DNA of 64,000 nt from Sphingobacterium spiritivorum (GCF_016724845.1 NZ_CP068082.1:3658001-3722000), one strand, 5' to 3'; positions 1 to 8,635 are shown, numbered from the stretch's first letter. Made by a program: numbers and translations. The notes: generated from the sequence alone by a model not told the origin.

Positions 1-9
1 CAAAAACAG

Positions 10-711
10 ATGAAAAAATATACATATCTGATTATTGGCTTGCTTTGTTTAGTAAGTGCAGCCTGTCAAAAGGATAAATTGATGTCCTTTGATCAAAAAC
101 CAATGGTATATATCTATAAGACTAGTCAGTCATGGGTGCAGAGCTTTTACACAAATGACAGCGTTACTTACTCTTTTGCTGTACGGCCGGATAATACGCA
201 AAACGATACCATTCTAATCCCGCTCAGAATTATGGGGGATGTAGTAAATTATGACCGCAAAGTAAATTACGAATTAATGAACAGCTCTTTGGCTGATAAG
301 GAAAGTTATCAGTTGTTACCGGCAGTAATTAAAGCCGGTAAATTTGATGGTCATATACAGGTATTGGTAAAGAAAGCTACTTCACTCAAAGAAAAGGAAA
401 GCAGACTATGGGTAAAAATAATAGCTTCAGAAGATTTTGAACCCGGCATAGTCAACCAGCTTACTTATCTGATTAAGATTAATAATTACCTTTCCAGACC
501 TGCAACATGGACCGATGACTATCTTGGAAAGTATAGTAATACCAAATATGACTTTATTATAGAAAATACAGGATATATCAGCTTTAATGAGTTTAATGAA
601 AGTGAAATGTTTTTTATTACACAAACCTGTAAAAACGCTTTATTGGAATACGAGTCTCAAAATAATAGCCCGCTAATGGATGAATATAATGAACCTGTAG
701 TGTTCCCCTAA
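10..711 (+). CDS. DUF4843 domain lipoprotein
   Basis: A 233-residue exported lipoprotein. The first 19 residues form a signal peptide ending in the lipobox SAAC, with Cys19 as the lipidation site followed by QKDK. The rest resembles the DUF4843 family, beta-rich proteins found after SusD in Bacteroidota nutrient-uptake loci. ATG at base 10 has a direct neighbour downstream with a 19-bp gap, so it is co-transcribed with the PKD-like gene. The SusC and SusD partners would lie left of the window edge. The role, probably a surface ligand-binding accessory, is inferred from context; the family has no proven biochemical function that I know of. Confidence 0.8.
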   Translation: MKKYTYLIIGLLCLVSAACQKDKLMSFDQKPMVYIYKTSQSWVQSFYTNDSVTYSFAVRPDNTQNDTILIPLRIMGDVVNYDRKVNYELMNSSLADKESYQLLPAVIKAGKFDGHIQVLVKKATSLKEKESRLWVKIIASEDFEPGIVNQLTYLIKINNYLSRPATWTDDYLGKYSNTKYDFIIENTGYISFNEFNESEMFFITQTCKNALLEYESQNNSPLMDEYNEPVVFP

Positions 712-730
712 TCTTTTTAATCAAACAGAC

Positions 731-2197
731 ATGAAAAAATATAGCAGTATACTTTTGGGAATATGCTACCTGTTAATTGCAGGCTGTTCCAAAGATAAAG
801 GCAACTATGATTTGGTTCCCATCAATCAGATCAGTATCGATGATCAGGTAACAGGAACTATTCCTGTCTTTCAATATGATAATCTGAAACTAACACCCAG
901 ATTGGAACAAACTATGGCTGTGGATGAGGATAAACTTGTCTATTCCTGGCTGGCATATGCTGAAGCCAATCCAAAAACTTCTTATCCTATCAGTAATACA
1001 AAAAATCTTGATGTGAAAATAGAATTGTTGCCAGGTAATTATATCATACTTTACACGGTCAAGGATACACAGACTGGAGTGCTGTTTTTCAAAGAATACA
1101 AAATAGCGGTTAGCACCAGACTGAGTGAAGGCTGGATGATATTGGAGGATATATCGAACGGAAAACAGGAAATCTCTATGATTAATGCGAGTGATGAAGT
1201 GTTTCATAACCTTTATCAAACGGCTAACAATGGTCAGAGTTTACCTGATAATGCACATACCATAAGGGTCGTAAATTCAGGGCGTGGCAATGCACAACGT
1301 ATATTTGTACTGGCTGATAATAATGCAATTGAAATTAATTATGCAGGGTTTAAAAAAATAGACGAAATGAAAGACTGGTTTTTCTCTATGCCATCTGTTG
1401 TTAATGTTCAAAATTACAGTTATGGTAAGTTAGGAGCCGTAGCCTTTGTTGTAAATGATAGTGAGTTATATTCGTTAAGTCTAATGAGTGGTGAAGACCC
1501 GATTTATAAATTTGGGGCTCCTATAAAGGGGGATTGGAAAATATCACCCTATATTTTCCCGTTCACATTTGGGGACTATGCACTGTTGTATGATGTTAAG
1601 AATCAGAGGTTTTTGGCTCATTCTTACGCATCTATATCTTCCCTTTCTAATCCGCCGGGCTCTGCTTTTGATCCTGGAAATGTTGGTAAAGAAATGGTTT
1701 TTGGAGGAGCAGGCTCGAGCTTTGGTAGTTATTATAACTGCCTGATGAAGAATAATAACGAGAATAAGTTCTTTGTATATACGGTAGATGCCAGTGCTTT
1801 TACTGATGTTATTGCAGTGGAACAATATGAAGTTGAAGACGCAGCTGAACTACAGAATGCCAGTCTTTTTGCCTTTTCCGGAATGTTTCCGCATATGTAT
1901 TATGCGGTGAACAATAAAATTTACCTGTTGGATATACCTGCTCAGAAATCAAGATTGGCATATAGTTTTCCCGCAGGTACGGAGATAACGGCTATTAAAC
2001 TGAAACAGTCAACAAGCCTTGTAGTTGACTATCCTGATGATAATAAGCAGTTTGTAGCAGCTACCTATCAGGGCGGAGAAGGTAAAATATACAAATTTGA
2101 CATTAGCAATACAGGCGATTTTGAAGGTGATACCTATGCAAAGGAATATACCGGGTTTAAGAAAATTAAATACCTTGAATATAAAAATAAGAAATGA
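731..2197 (+). CDS. PKD-like family surface lipoprotein
   Basis: A 488-residue lipoprotein with a signal peptide and lipobox IAGC (Cys19) followed by SKDKGNYD, the typical start of the PKD-like family lipoproteins that accompany SusC/SusD/DUF4843. Residues about 30-130 look like the PKD-like fold; the remainder is rich in beta strands and aromatic residues and may form a propeller-like domain. It sits between the DUF4843 gene (19 bp upstream) and a TlpA gene (58 bp downstream), which suggests one operon. It is probably anchored in the outer membrane and binds the nutrient imported by the missing SusC/D pair. The substrate cannot be told from the sequence. Confidence 0.8.
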   Translation: MKKYSSILLGICYLLIAGCSKDKGNYDLVPINQISIDDQVTGTIPVFQYDNLKLTPRLEQTMAVDEDKLVYSWLAYAEANPKTSYPISNTKNLDVKIELLPGNYIILYTVKDTQTGVLFFKEYKIAVSTRLSEGWMILEDISNGKQEISMINASDEVFHNLYQTANNGQSLPDNAHTIRVVNSGRGNAQRIFVLADNNAIEINYAGFKKIDEMKDWFFSMPSVVNVQNYSYGKLGAVAFVVNDSELYSLSLMSGEDPIYKFGAPIKGDWKISPYIFPFTFGDYALLYDVKNQRFLAHSYASISSLSNPPGSAFDPGNVGKEMVFGGAGSSFGSYYNCLMKNNNENKFFVYTVDASAFTDVIAVEQYEVEDAAELQNASLFAFSGMFPHMYYAVNNKIYLLDIPAQKSRLAYSFPAGTEITAIKLKQSTSLVVDYPDDNKQFVAATYQGGEGKIYKFDISNTGDFEGDTYAKEYTGFKKIKYLEYKNKK

Positions 2198-2255
2198 TTT
2201 CTGAGCAGGAAATCTGAAGTGCTTTTTTGGTTGCTTAATTCTAAGAATAAGAAAA

Positions 2256-3632
2256 ATGATAAAAAAATTTTTAAATGCAGCTGTTTTAGTCTCGATGTCT
2301 GTGTGCCTCTTTGGACAACAAAAAGCCAATCCTGTGCAAATCAAAGGAGAATTGAAATATAAAGCAGATAATGTACGGTTGTTCAAAGTCAGCGAAGGCC
2401 GGATCATAGAAATTGCAAACAGTACAGTAGCAAAAAGCGGGAGGTTCGGCTTTCTGTTTTTTCCGGATTACGAAGGTATATATGTATTAGGGACAGGAAA
2501 TGAAAATCAACAAATGGATAACTACAAGTTTTATCTGAAAGGGGAGGATCAGCTTGATATTACGTTGATGGATACGACCTACCTGCTTAACGGTACATCA
2601 AATTCAAAAGAAAATACGATTATGAAACAGTGGTTCGATTTTACTAATTCATTGTTTCAAAAATCCATCAATTTTATGAAAGTTCAGAGTACATATATTG
2701 ACTATTTTCCACAACAGGAGGCCATAATAGCTAAATCTAGAGATTTTTTAGTAGGAAAAGCTACCGGTAATATCCGATTTGACAAGGAAATCAAAACCAT
2801 TATGCAAATGGATCTGATCAACTATGCAACTTTTTTTATAAGCAGCAGCGCCAGAACGGTACATCCTAAAGTTGAAGAATACAGTCCTTTTTATGCTACA
2901 TTAAAAACAAAAGAATTGGCTGTAAATACACAGAAAATATACAATTACCCTTATGGCCAACAGGTGCTCTCGTCCTTAGTCTGGATGAATATGGAGCAGG
3001 ATAAAGTTGGTAGTGATGGTCTGGTCAAGGCAATCGAGTATATACCAAATGACACCTTAAAAGGAGATTTAGTGCTTGAATATCTAGCTCAGATCAAAGA
3101 TTACAAAAGATATAAATCTGTTACTGATAAATATGGAAAATATTTGCTTACCAAAACACAAAAAGAAAATTACATTAGTCTTATAGCTCCTTTACTGACT
3201 TATGACCGGGGAACCGACGGTTTTGAGTTTGATTTTCCAGATAAGAATGGAAACCAGATTTCTTTTAGCAGTCTAAGAGGTAAAATAGTGTTGGTTGATG
3301 TCTGGGCAACCTGGTGTGGACCTTGTAAAGCAGAGTTTCCCTATTTAAAACAGCTTGAAAAAGATATTCAGGGTAAACCTATCCAGATAGTAAGCATTTC
3401 AGTAGATGACAATGAAGACAAAGAGAAATGGTTAGAAATAATTAAAAAAGAAAGTTTGGGTGGGATACAGCTATTTGCCGGATCAAAAGATAATTTTTCT
3501 GATTATTATAAAATAAATACTATTCCTCGTTTTCTGGTCTTCGATAAGAACGGAAAAATTGTTACTGTAGATGCTCCACGTCCTTCAGACCCTAAATTAA
3601 AAGAACTGTTACTTTCAGAAGCAGATAAATAA
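2256..3632 (+). CDS. TlpA-type thioredoxin-fold oxidoreductase
   Basis: A 458-residue secreted protein with an N-terminal signal peptide (residues 1-20, ending near FGQQ). An N-terminal beta domain at about 25-120 resembles DUF4369-type regions, and a thioredoxin/AhpC-TSA domain occupies about 320-455. The redox site is WATWCGPC with Cys354 and Cys357. Proteins of this build are membrane-attached or periplasmic thiol reductants and very often close SusC/SusD/DUF4843/PKD-like operons in Bacteroidota. No terminator with a T-run is visible after the stop; a dispersed repeat begins about 20 bp downstream. The substrate thiol protein is unknown. Confidence 0.88.
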   Translation: MIKKFLNAAVLVSMSVCLFGQQKANPVQIKGELKYKADNVRLFKVSEGRIIEIANSTVAKSGRFGFLFFPDYEGIYVLGTGNENQQMDNYKFYLKGEDQLDITLMDTTYLLNGTSNSKENTIMKQWFDFTNSLFQKSINFMKVQSTYIDYFPQQEAIIAKSRDFLVGKATGNIRFDKEIKTIMQMDLINYATFFISSSARTVHPKVEEYSPFYATLKTKELAVNTQKIYNYPYGQQVLSSLVWMNMEQDKVGSDGLVKAIEYIPNDTLKGDLVLEYLAQIKDYKRYKSVTDKYGKYLLTKTQKENYISLIAPLLTYDRGTDGFEFDFPDKNGNQISFSSLRGKIVLVDVWATWCGPCKAEFPYLKQLEKDIQGKPIQIVSISVDDNEDKEKWLEIIKKESLGGIQLFAGSKDNFSDYYKINTIPRFLVFDKNGKIVTVDAPRPSDPKLKELLLSEADK

Positions 3633-3645
3633 TAAAGAAAAACTG

Positions 3646-3770
3646 TTGTTACCCAATTCCCTCTCCTTTCTAAGGAGAGGGTTAGGGAGAGGTTCTGCAC
3701 TTTTATTATCAACTTTTCTACCAATACATCGGGATCTTTCCTTAAGAAAGAGAGAATAATTATAACAACA
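3646..3770. repeat. Dispersed CT/GA-rich repeat, copy A
   Basis: Imperfect inverted repeat built from a CCCTCTCC-type arm and a GGAGAGGGTTAGGGAGAGG arm, followed by TGCACTTTTA and a second short CTTTCC/AGAAAGAGAG inverted segment. The same core, including the trailing TGCACTTTTA, recurs at 40028-40140, and a shorter relative lies at 57035-57100. All copies are intergenic, next to gene 3' ends. It looks like a REP-type dispersed repeat. No transposase is nearby. Confidence 0.7.
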
Positions 3771-3805
3771 GTTCTTACATATTAAGTACAGATTGTATTG
3801 TCTGC

Positions 3806-4207
3806 CTATCCTTTGACTCCTCCTAGTATACTGAAGGTGATAATAGCCAGTACAATACAGGTAATAATAATATACAGACGATCTCTTTCCAGAACAAATC
3901 CAAAAAGTGAACAGATAATCCGTAATACAGGGGTAGCAATAAGAATGACAACACCAAACTGAATGATCTGCGGTGCCTGAAATTTGCCTACACCTTCCAG
4001 AATACCACTTATTGTAGTATTGACTTCCCCTTCACCAACAAAATGCTGATAGTCCGGTACCAGTTGTTGCCCGTGAGCAATAAGGTAAACAATACCTCCG
4101 ATGATCACTACTATTGAGGCGGAAATAACACCGATTCTTAATATCTGACCTACCAGAATCTCAATATCCTGATCTGCCCAGTAGTCTTTAGAAAATATTT
4201 TTTTCAT
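3806..4207 (-). CDS. DUF1634 membrane protein
   Basis: A 133-residue integral membrane protein with three hydrophobic segments (about 25-45, 80-100 and 110-130) and a charged N-terminus. It fits the DUF1634 family, whose genes are nearly always found directly after a TauE/SafE permease, as here: the TauE stop and this start are 4 bp apart. It is likely a small partner subunit of that permease, although no biochemical role is established. It is the last gene of the gntR-tauE-DUF1634 operon read leftward. Confidence 0.85.
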   Translation of the reverse strand: MKKIFSKDYWADQDIEILVGQILRIGVISASIVVIIGGIVYLIAHGQQLVPDYQHFVGEGEVNTTISGILEGVGKFQAPQIIQFGVVILIATPVLRIICSLFGFVLERDRLYIIITCIVLAIITFSILGGVKG

Positions 4208-4211
4208 ATGA

Positions 4212-5045
4212 TTAGAATTGATGATTAAGACCGTTGTAGATCATTTCGATAGCGACCAGTGTGATGGCTACCGCAAAGATGATCCGTAATACTTTTGGAT
4301 TGATTCTGGTCAGTAACTTCGAGCCTGTAAATGCTCCGGCGAGTACACCCAGTATCACAGGAAAAGCGATTCCCGGATCCATATATCCTCTTTGCAGATA
4401 TACAACGGCCGAGGCTGCTGCAGTTACACCTATCATAAAATTGCTGGTTGTCGTACTCACTTTAAATGGTATACGCATAGCTCCGTCCATAGCCAGGACT
4501 TTCAATGCGCCCGAACCAATACCCAGCAGTCCGGATATCACGCCTGCAAGTGTCATAATAGAAAAACCTCCGGCTACATTCGTCAGCTTGTAAGATACAC
4601 TTTTGCCATTAACAGGGTAATCGTTGTTGAGCTTGAGCTTTTCAGCCAGTTTACTGCCTTCTGTAAGTGCGCTCTCGTTTTTCTTTCTTAAAGTCATAGC
4701 AGCTGAAAAAATGAGTACGACACCAAATATAACTGCAATAGTATTTGTGGGGGTATAGATCGCTACAAGTGCTCCGATCACAGCTCCCAGCGTCGTAGCG
4801 ATTTCCAGAAACATTCCGAGACGGATATTTGTAATACCCTCCTTTACATATGCCGTAGCTGCACCGGATGACGTAGCAATAGAGGCGAGTAGAGCTGCAC
4901 CAATGGCATACCGGATATCTACATGAAAATATAGTGTAAGCAGAGGGATAACAATAACGCCTCCTCCTAATCCGGTCAGTGATCCCAAAAGACCGGCAAA
5001 GTAAGCTCCCAAAAGCAGGATAAGTGAAAAGATAAGGATGGTCAT
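4212..5045 (-). CDS. TauE/SafE family permease (sulfite/organosulfonate exporter type)
   Basis: A 277-residue membrane protein with about eight hydrophobic helices in two homologous halves. The N-terminal stretch GSLTGLGGG and the second-half GLLGIGSG are the paired glycine-rich motifs of the TauE/SafE (DUF81) family, which moves small anions such as sulfite, sulfoacetate or related organic acids. Its ATG overlaps the stop of the upstream GntR regulator by 4 bp, implying translational coupling. The regulator presumably senses the transported compound or a metabolite of it. The exact substrate is not visible. Confidence 0.88.
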   Translation of the reverse strand: MTILIFSLILLLGAYFAGLLGSLTGLGGGVIVIPLLTLYFHVDIRYAIGAALLASIATSSGAATAYVKEGITNIRLGMFLEIATTLGAVIGALVAIYTPTNTIAVIFGVVLIFSAAMTLRKKNESALTEGSKLAEKLKLNNDYPVNGKSVSYKLTNVAGGFSIMTLAGVISGLLGIGSGALKVLAMDGAMRIPFKVSTTTSNFMIGVTAAASAVVYLQRGYMDPGIAFPVILGVLAGAFTGSKLLTRINPKVLRIIFAVAITLVAIEMIYNGLNHQF

Positions 5046-5704
5046 GATGAATGATTATTAGTCAGGATGCTAGCCAATACATGAAGAGCCTGTTGCTCAT
5101 CCTTAGCTTTAATCGCCTCAAACAACTGTTCGTGCAGATGATGACTCATCGCAAAGTAGCTGATTCCGCGAGGTTCACGTTCCTGAAAGAAATTAGAAAT
5201 TAGATGTGTGAAATTCTGGTATAAAATAAAGAATACATGATGATTAGCAGCTGACGCAATGTGCAGATGAAATTGTATGTCAGCATGGATACAGGCGGAT
5301 TTATCTTCCGTGAGGATAGCCTCTTTCCGGAGTTGCAGGTAATGTGCTACCTTATTGAGTTGCGGTATGGTAGCAGAAATACAGGCTCTGCGCACGAGTT
5401 CAGCTTCTAAAAGCCTGCGGGCATCATTTACTTCTTCAAAATTTGCCGTCCGTAAATGTTCATCGATAGCAGACTCTTCTGATAGCTGTCGAACGTAAGT
5501 TCCGTCACCTCGTTTGACCAACAGTATACCCGAGCTGGCTAAGGAATTGATAGCTTCCCTTATGGTAGAGCGTCCCACTTTATAGATATCCATTAATTCA
5601 CTCTCACTGGGAATCTTATGTCCGGCCACATACAGACCATGCTGTATATCTTCTTTGATGCGCTTATAGACTTGATCTGATAGTCTTTCTTTTTGTTTTA
5701 TCAT
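5042..5704 (-). CDS. FadR-subfamily GntR transcriptional regulator
   Basis: A 220-residue regulator. Residues about 8-75 form the GntR winged helix (YKRIKEDIQHG, SESELMDIYKVGRSTIREAINSL, VKRGDGTYVR), and about 90-210 form a helical FCD ligand-binding domain with conserved H/D positions for a metal or acid ligand. It heads the operon with TauE and DUF1634. A perfect 41-bp palindrome starts 20 bp upstream of its ATG and covers a TAnnTTTG-type -7 element, so it very likely represses its own operon until a ligand, probably an organic acid handled by TauE, is present. Confidence 0.88.
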   Translation of the reverse strand: MIKQKERLSDQVYKRIKEDIQHGLYVAGHKIPSESELMDIYKVGRSTIREAINSLASSGILLVKRGDGTYVRQLSEESAIDEHLRTANFEEVNDARRLLEAELVRRACISATIPQLNKVAHYLQLRKEAILTEDKSACIHADIQFHLHIASAANHHVFFILYQNFTHLISNFFQEREPRGISYFAMSHHLHEQLFEAIKAKDEQQALHVLASILTNNHSS

Positions 5705-5724
5705 GATCTTACAGTAAAAAACAA

Positions 5725-5765
5725 TACAAACATATGATGTTTAATTTAAACATCATATGTTTGTA
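5725..5765. promoter_or_regulatory. 41-bp perfect palindrome, likely double GntR operator
   Basis: Two 20-base arms are perfectly complementary around one central T (5745). Each arm also holds its own imperfect dyad of the form AAACAT-N3-ATGTTT (5728-5742 and 5748-5762), with centres 20 bp apart, about two helical turns. This fits two regulator dimers on one face of the DNA. A leftward -7 element (TATGTTTG on the minus strand, 5727-5734) lies inside, so binding would block transcription of gntR. Binding itself is inferred. Confidence 0.75.
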
Positions 5766-5943
5766 AGGAAAATAGCATAAATTGTTACAAAGCAAGAAAA
5801 GGAAACTTTGTATAATACATCAGGAAAACATTTCTTAATGGTATTTTAAACAGGTTGTATTATTCCGGTATTCTTACACAGAAATTCTATAAAACATATA
5901 TAAATTTGTATAATATGTATTTGTCAGGAAGAGACAGCCTGTA

Positions 5944-6216
5944 CTATTTTCTGTTTCTGCGTGTAGGAAGATGAGGGGGTATATCCAGTTTGAAATCAAA
6001 AAGCTGGACTGGCTGAATTTCTAATGCCCGGCAAACAGCCATCAGTCCGCTGACAGACATATTGTTATCACCTCTCATTATTCGGTATACCTGACTGTAA
6101 CTGAATCCGGTTCGGTCCTCTATATCTTCGAGTGTGATTTCTTTCGCTTTAGCAATCTTCCAAAGATTATGACGAATTACTCTTAATGTTTCTCTATCAA
6201 TATATTGTTGTACCAT
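5944..6216 (-). CDS. Small XRE-family helix-turn-helix regulator
   Basis: A 90-residue protein made almost entirely of one Cro/C1-type helix-turn-helix: ITLEDIEDRTGFSYSQVYRIMRGDNNMSVSGLMAVCRALEI at about residues 27-67, then a short basic tail (PTRRNRK). No ligand domain is present. A perfect 32-bp palindrome lies 28 bp upstream of the start codon and is a good candidate for autoregulation. The neighbours, a GntR operon on one side and a HopJ-family gene on the other, do not reveal the target. Orphan regulators of this size are common in this lineage. Confidence 0.8.
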   Translation of the reverse strand: MVQQYIDRETLRVIRHNLWKIAKAKEITLEDIEDRTGFSYSQVYRIMRGDNNMSVSGLMAVCRALEIQPVQLFDFKLDIPPHLPTRRNRK

Positions 6217-6244
6217 TTATATCAAAAAGAGTACATATCTGTGA

Positions 6245-6276
6245 ATTTTATTATTCCAAATTTGGAATAATAAAAT
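6245..6276. promoter_or_regulatory. 32-bp perfect palindrome upstream of XRE gene
   Basis: Two 16-base arms with no loop, with central core TTCCAAATTTGGAA. It ends 28 bp from the XRE start codon on its upstream side. The lack of a loop and the A/T flanks favour a protein-binding site over a terminator. It is a probable operator of the adjacent XRE regulator (inference). Confidence 0.6.
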
Positions 6277-6754
6277 ATTATCTTTAATATTGACATTAAT
6301 GTTGATGGAGTAAAAATAATTATTTTTAAAGGTTTGTTTTCGTTGTTTATCAATTTTTGTAAATTCAATAAAAACATGAGTGTAATTTTTTTTAAATAAA
6401 AGTAATTTCTGATCCGATTGTGCTTTTTTAACCCATAGGGTCAGCAAGTTCTTTATAAGAAGGCTTTATGAAGCTTTTTTTGATTCTTTTTCATAATTGT
6501 CGAATGCGCGCGCTGTAATTCCCCCCACGACTCTGATCCGATTCCACTTCTATAATAAAGTAGTCGTAAATTACAGCGCAAGCGCTTCGATAAATTTAAA
6601 TATTCTCTAAAACAGAATGATAAGGTCACACCTGAATTTTTCGATTTTCTGTCCGTAGCTCATTCTCATATTCTTTTAAAATAGTAAATTTGAATGCCTT
6701 CGGACGTATTTCGTACCTTACTTGATATCGGGAATAAATAAATTAAATCATTAT
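6277..6754. other. Gene-free AT-rich spacer with a nested inverted repeat
   Basis: No credible coding frame is present; the leftward open frame reaching 6447 is AT-rich and lacks protein character. The notable content is an inverted repeat with 11-base arms GCGCTGTAATT (6510-6520) and AATTACAGCGC (6569-6579), with a second pair ACGACT/AGTCGT nested inside (6527-6532 and 6562-6567). Promoters for the HopJ-family gene to the right must lie here, but I cannot place one with confidence. Confidence 0.5.
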
Positions 6755-7084
6755 ATGGAAGAATTACTTGCTCAATTGTCTGCCAGACAAGCAACATTTG
6801 CCGATGTACTGGCTTACATCGCTGTTCGCTATGATTATACACCTGCAGCTTTTCAAAACGGACTGCAATATAATGCTGCAACCGAGAATCAGGGAAGTGC
6901 GAAAGTATTTGCATTTGCTCAGGATCAGGAGCTTAGCCAAGACCAGACATTGACGTTATTTGCAGAACATTATGCCGCTGTACTGGAAACACCTGAAGGT
7001 ACTGACCATCAGAATATCCGACAGTTTATGATTAATGGCTGGGAGGGTATCCGTTTTGAGGGAGAGGCCTTGAAATTGAAATAA
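6755..7084 (+). CDS. HopJ type III effector family protein
   Basis: A 109-residue single-domain protein. The pattern YDYTPAAFQNG, GSAKVFAFAQ, LFAEHYAAVLETPEGTDHQNIRQFMINGWEGIRFEG matches the HopJ family over its full length. I chose the ATG at 6755 rather than an upstream TTG because the family begins near this point. Despite the name, copies are widespread in free-living bacteria that have no type III secretion, as here, so an effector role is unlikely. The true function is unknown. It converges on the DinB-like gene, with a strong shared terminator between them. Confidence 0.88.
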   Translation: MEELLAQLSARQATFADVLAYIAVRYDYTPAAFQNGLQYNAATENQGSAKVFAFAQDQELSQDQTLTLFAEHYAAVLETPEGTDHQNIRQFMINGWEGIRFEGEALKLK

Positions 7085-7095
7085 GATTAGCTGTT

Positions 7096-7141
7096 AAACA
7101 ATAAAGGGTAATGATTATATAATCATTACCCTTTATTGTTT
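7096..7141. terminator. Bidirectional terminator, perfect 46-bp palindrome
   Basis: Each arm is 23 bases, centred between 7118 and 7119, containing AATAAAGGGTAATGATTAT and its complement. A T-run follows on the plus strand and A-rich sequence precedes it, so it can end both the HopJ-family gene (+) and the four-gene operon (-). Confidence 0.9.
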
Positions 7142-7146
7142 TTTTA

Positions 7147-7599
7147 TTAATCCCAACCATCCAGTAATCTTCGGTGGTAGTTGATCTGTCCGAGATGATA
7201 AGCCAGATGAGTGGTAAGGTGTATTAAAAAATACATTACTGATGTCTTTTGATCAAATACCAATATCGGATATTCCTTATCTAGATCGGATTCAGATAAT
7301 GCATTCAGCGAATCGCGAACTGTCGTTATCGTATCATCCAGATGGCGTATGAGTTCAGCTCTTGGAATATCCCGCAGAGAGAACTCCAGTTCACGATGAC
7401 GTATATATCCGGTTTTGCCTATTTCAGCACCTATGTATGTATTTAAATTTCCGATAAGGTGGAGACATAAGTTTCCGGCAGAGTTTGCAATTCCTTTTTC
7501 TGCGATCCAAAGGTTTTCTTCATGTTTATACAGGAGAATCTCTATTCTTAATTTTTGAAGATCCCGCTCAAATAGTGTCTGCAAGGTATCTATAAGCAT
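7147..7599 (-). CDS. DinB-superfamily (DUF1572-like) protein
   Basis: A 150-residue four-helix-bundle protein. Histidines at about 47, 127, 131 and 135 (HLIGNL; HLTTHLAYHLGQINYHRRLL) form the putative metal-binding set of the DinB/DUF1572 group. Members include thiol-dependent transferases that use bacillithiol, mycothiol or glutathione, but most are uncharacterised. It is the last gene of the operon, 10 bp after the ATP-grasp ligase. That association makes a role in thiol or small-peptide chemistry worth considering, though this is inference. The 46-bp palindromic terminator follows at once. Confidence 0.78.
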   Translation of the reverse strand: MLIDTLQTLFERDLQKLRIEILLYKHEENLWIAEKGIANSAGNLCLHLIGNLNTYIGAEIGKTGYIRHRELEFSLRDIPRAELIRHLDDTITTVRDSLNALSESDLDKEYPILVFDQKTSVMYFLIHLTTHLAYHLGQINYHRRLLDGWD

Positions 7600-7609
7600 A
7601 TGGAATATA

Positions 7610-8617
7610 TTAATTTCTTTTATTTAAAGATACCTTTTTCTCCAGATTTTCAATAATAACAGTTGTGTAATCCTCTTCATTAAGAGCTGAAGCCTGAGGC
7701 AATGCACCTGGACTGAATACATTTATCTCCATGATCTTATTGCCAACGATATCCAGTCCGACAAAGTACATGCCGTCATGTTTTAATTTTTCAGATACTT
7801 TTCCGACCAGTGTCAGGATCTCGGGAGTGATATGTGCAACCTGTGCTTTAGCTCCCTGATGAATGTTGCTTCGTATTTCTCCAGCCTGCTGTACGCGATT
7901 GACACTTGCATATTTACCGTTAACAACTACAGGTTCGCCATCCAGCAGGAAAAAACGTATATCTCCTTTCTGAGCTTCCGGCAGATATTCCTGGGCGATG
8001 AGATATCCGTCTCTGCAGATTACTTCAACGATCTGTTTCAGATTTTTGACTTCATTCTTATTCACCATAAATACATTCTTTCCACCGGAACCTTTCAGGG
8101 GCTTGAGAATGATATGCTGATCCTGCTCCTCAAAAAACTGCAATACGTCTTCATAGCTTCTGGTTACCATCGTTTTGGGTCTCACTTCTTCCGGGAAGTT
8201 TTCCAGATACAACTTGTTTTCTGCATCAATCAATGCATGAGGATCGTTGATGACCAGGACATTCTGTTTTTGAGCAAGCTGTGCAAACTGAAGTCCCATA
8301 GTAGCGGCCCACGGCCTGCCGATCATATCCAGTACCGGGTCAAATCTCAACCACATGACATCAATATGGTCCATCTCGATCCGTAGTTTGGCGGTAGAAC
8401 GCAGGATATCCAAAAGTTGCTTAGTGTCTTTGATATCCGGTGAAGGAGCTACAGATCTGGCATGAGCAGCGACTCTTTCTTCTTCCAGATAAACAAAATC
8501 TGCCAATCCGATATAGCAGATGTCATGCCCGCGCTGCAAAGCCCGTAATGCCAGCAAGGTGGTCGTGAAGCTTGCCTCTTCTTTGTGTGTTTGATTAATA
8601 ACAAATGCGATTTTCAT
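7610..8617 (-). CDS. GshB-like ATP-grasp carboxylate-amine ligase
   Basis: A 335-residue ATP-grasp enzyme of the prokaryotic glutathione synthetase type. Visible motifs are KPLKGSGGKNVF (172-183, nucleotide loop), AQEYLPEAQKGDIRFFLLDGEPV (208-230), RSNIHQGAKA (249-258) and GLDIVGNKIMEINVFSPG (287-304, metal-binding Glu/Asn). Such enzymes join a carboxylate to an amine through an acyl-phosphate. No gamma-glutamylcysteine synthetase gene lies beside it, and its partners are a DUF1704 protein and an N-formylglutamate amidohydrolase homologue, so its product is probably not simply glutathione. It starts 18 bp after the DUF1704 gene. Confidence 0.87.
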   Translation of the reverse strand: MKIAFVINQTHKEEASFTTTLLALRALQRGHDICYIGLADFVYLEEERVAAHARSVAPSPDIKDTKQLLDILRSTAKLRIEMDHIDVMWLRFDPVLDMIGRPWAATMGLQFAQLAQKQNVLVINDPHALIDAENKLYLENFPEEVRPKTMVTRSYEDVLQFFEEQDQHIILKPLKGSGGKNVFMVNKNEVKNLKQIVEVICRDGYLIAQEYLPEAQKGDIRFFLLDGEPVVVNGKYASVNRVQQAGEIRSNIHQGAKAQVAHITPEILTLVGKVSEKLKHDGMYFVGLDIVGNKIMEINVFSPGALPQASALNEEDYTTVIIENLEKKVSLNKRN

Positions 8618-8635
8618 ATAATAGATAGATGTGTT

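Noticed and set aside
6217..6447. 76-codon leftward frame upstream of the XRE gene
   Set aside because: AT-rich low-complexity peptide, overlaps the 32-bp palindrome, no start signal; most likely non-coding.
6755..7084. Type III secretion effector
   Set aside because: No type III secretion genes in the window; HopJ-family proteins are widespread in bacteria without that system.
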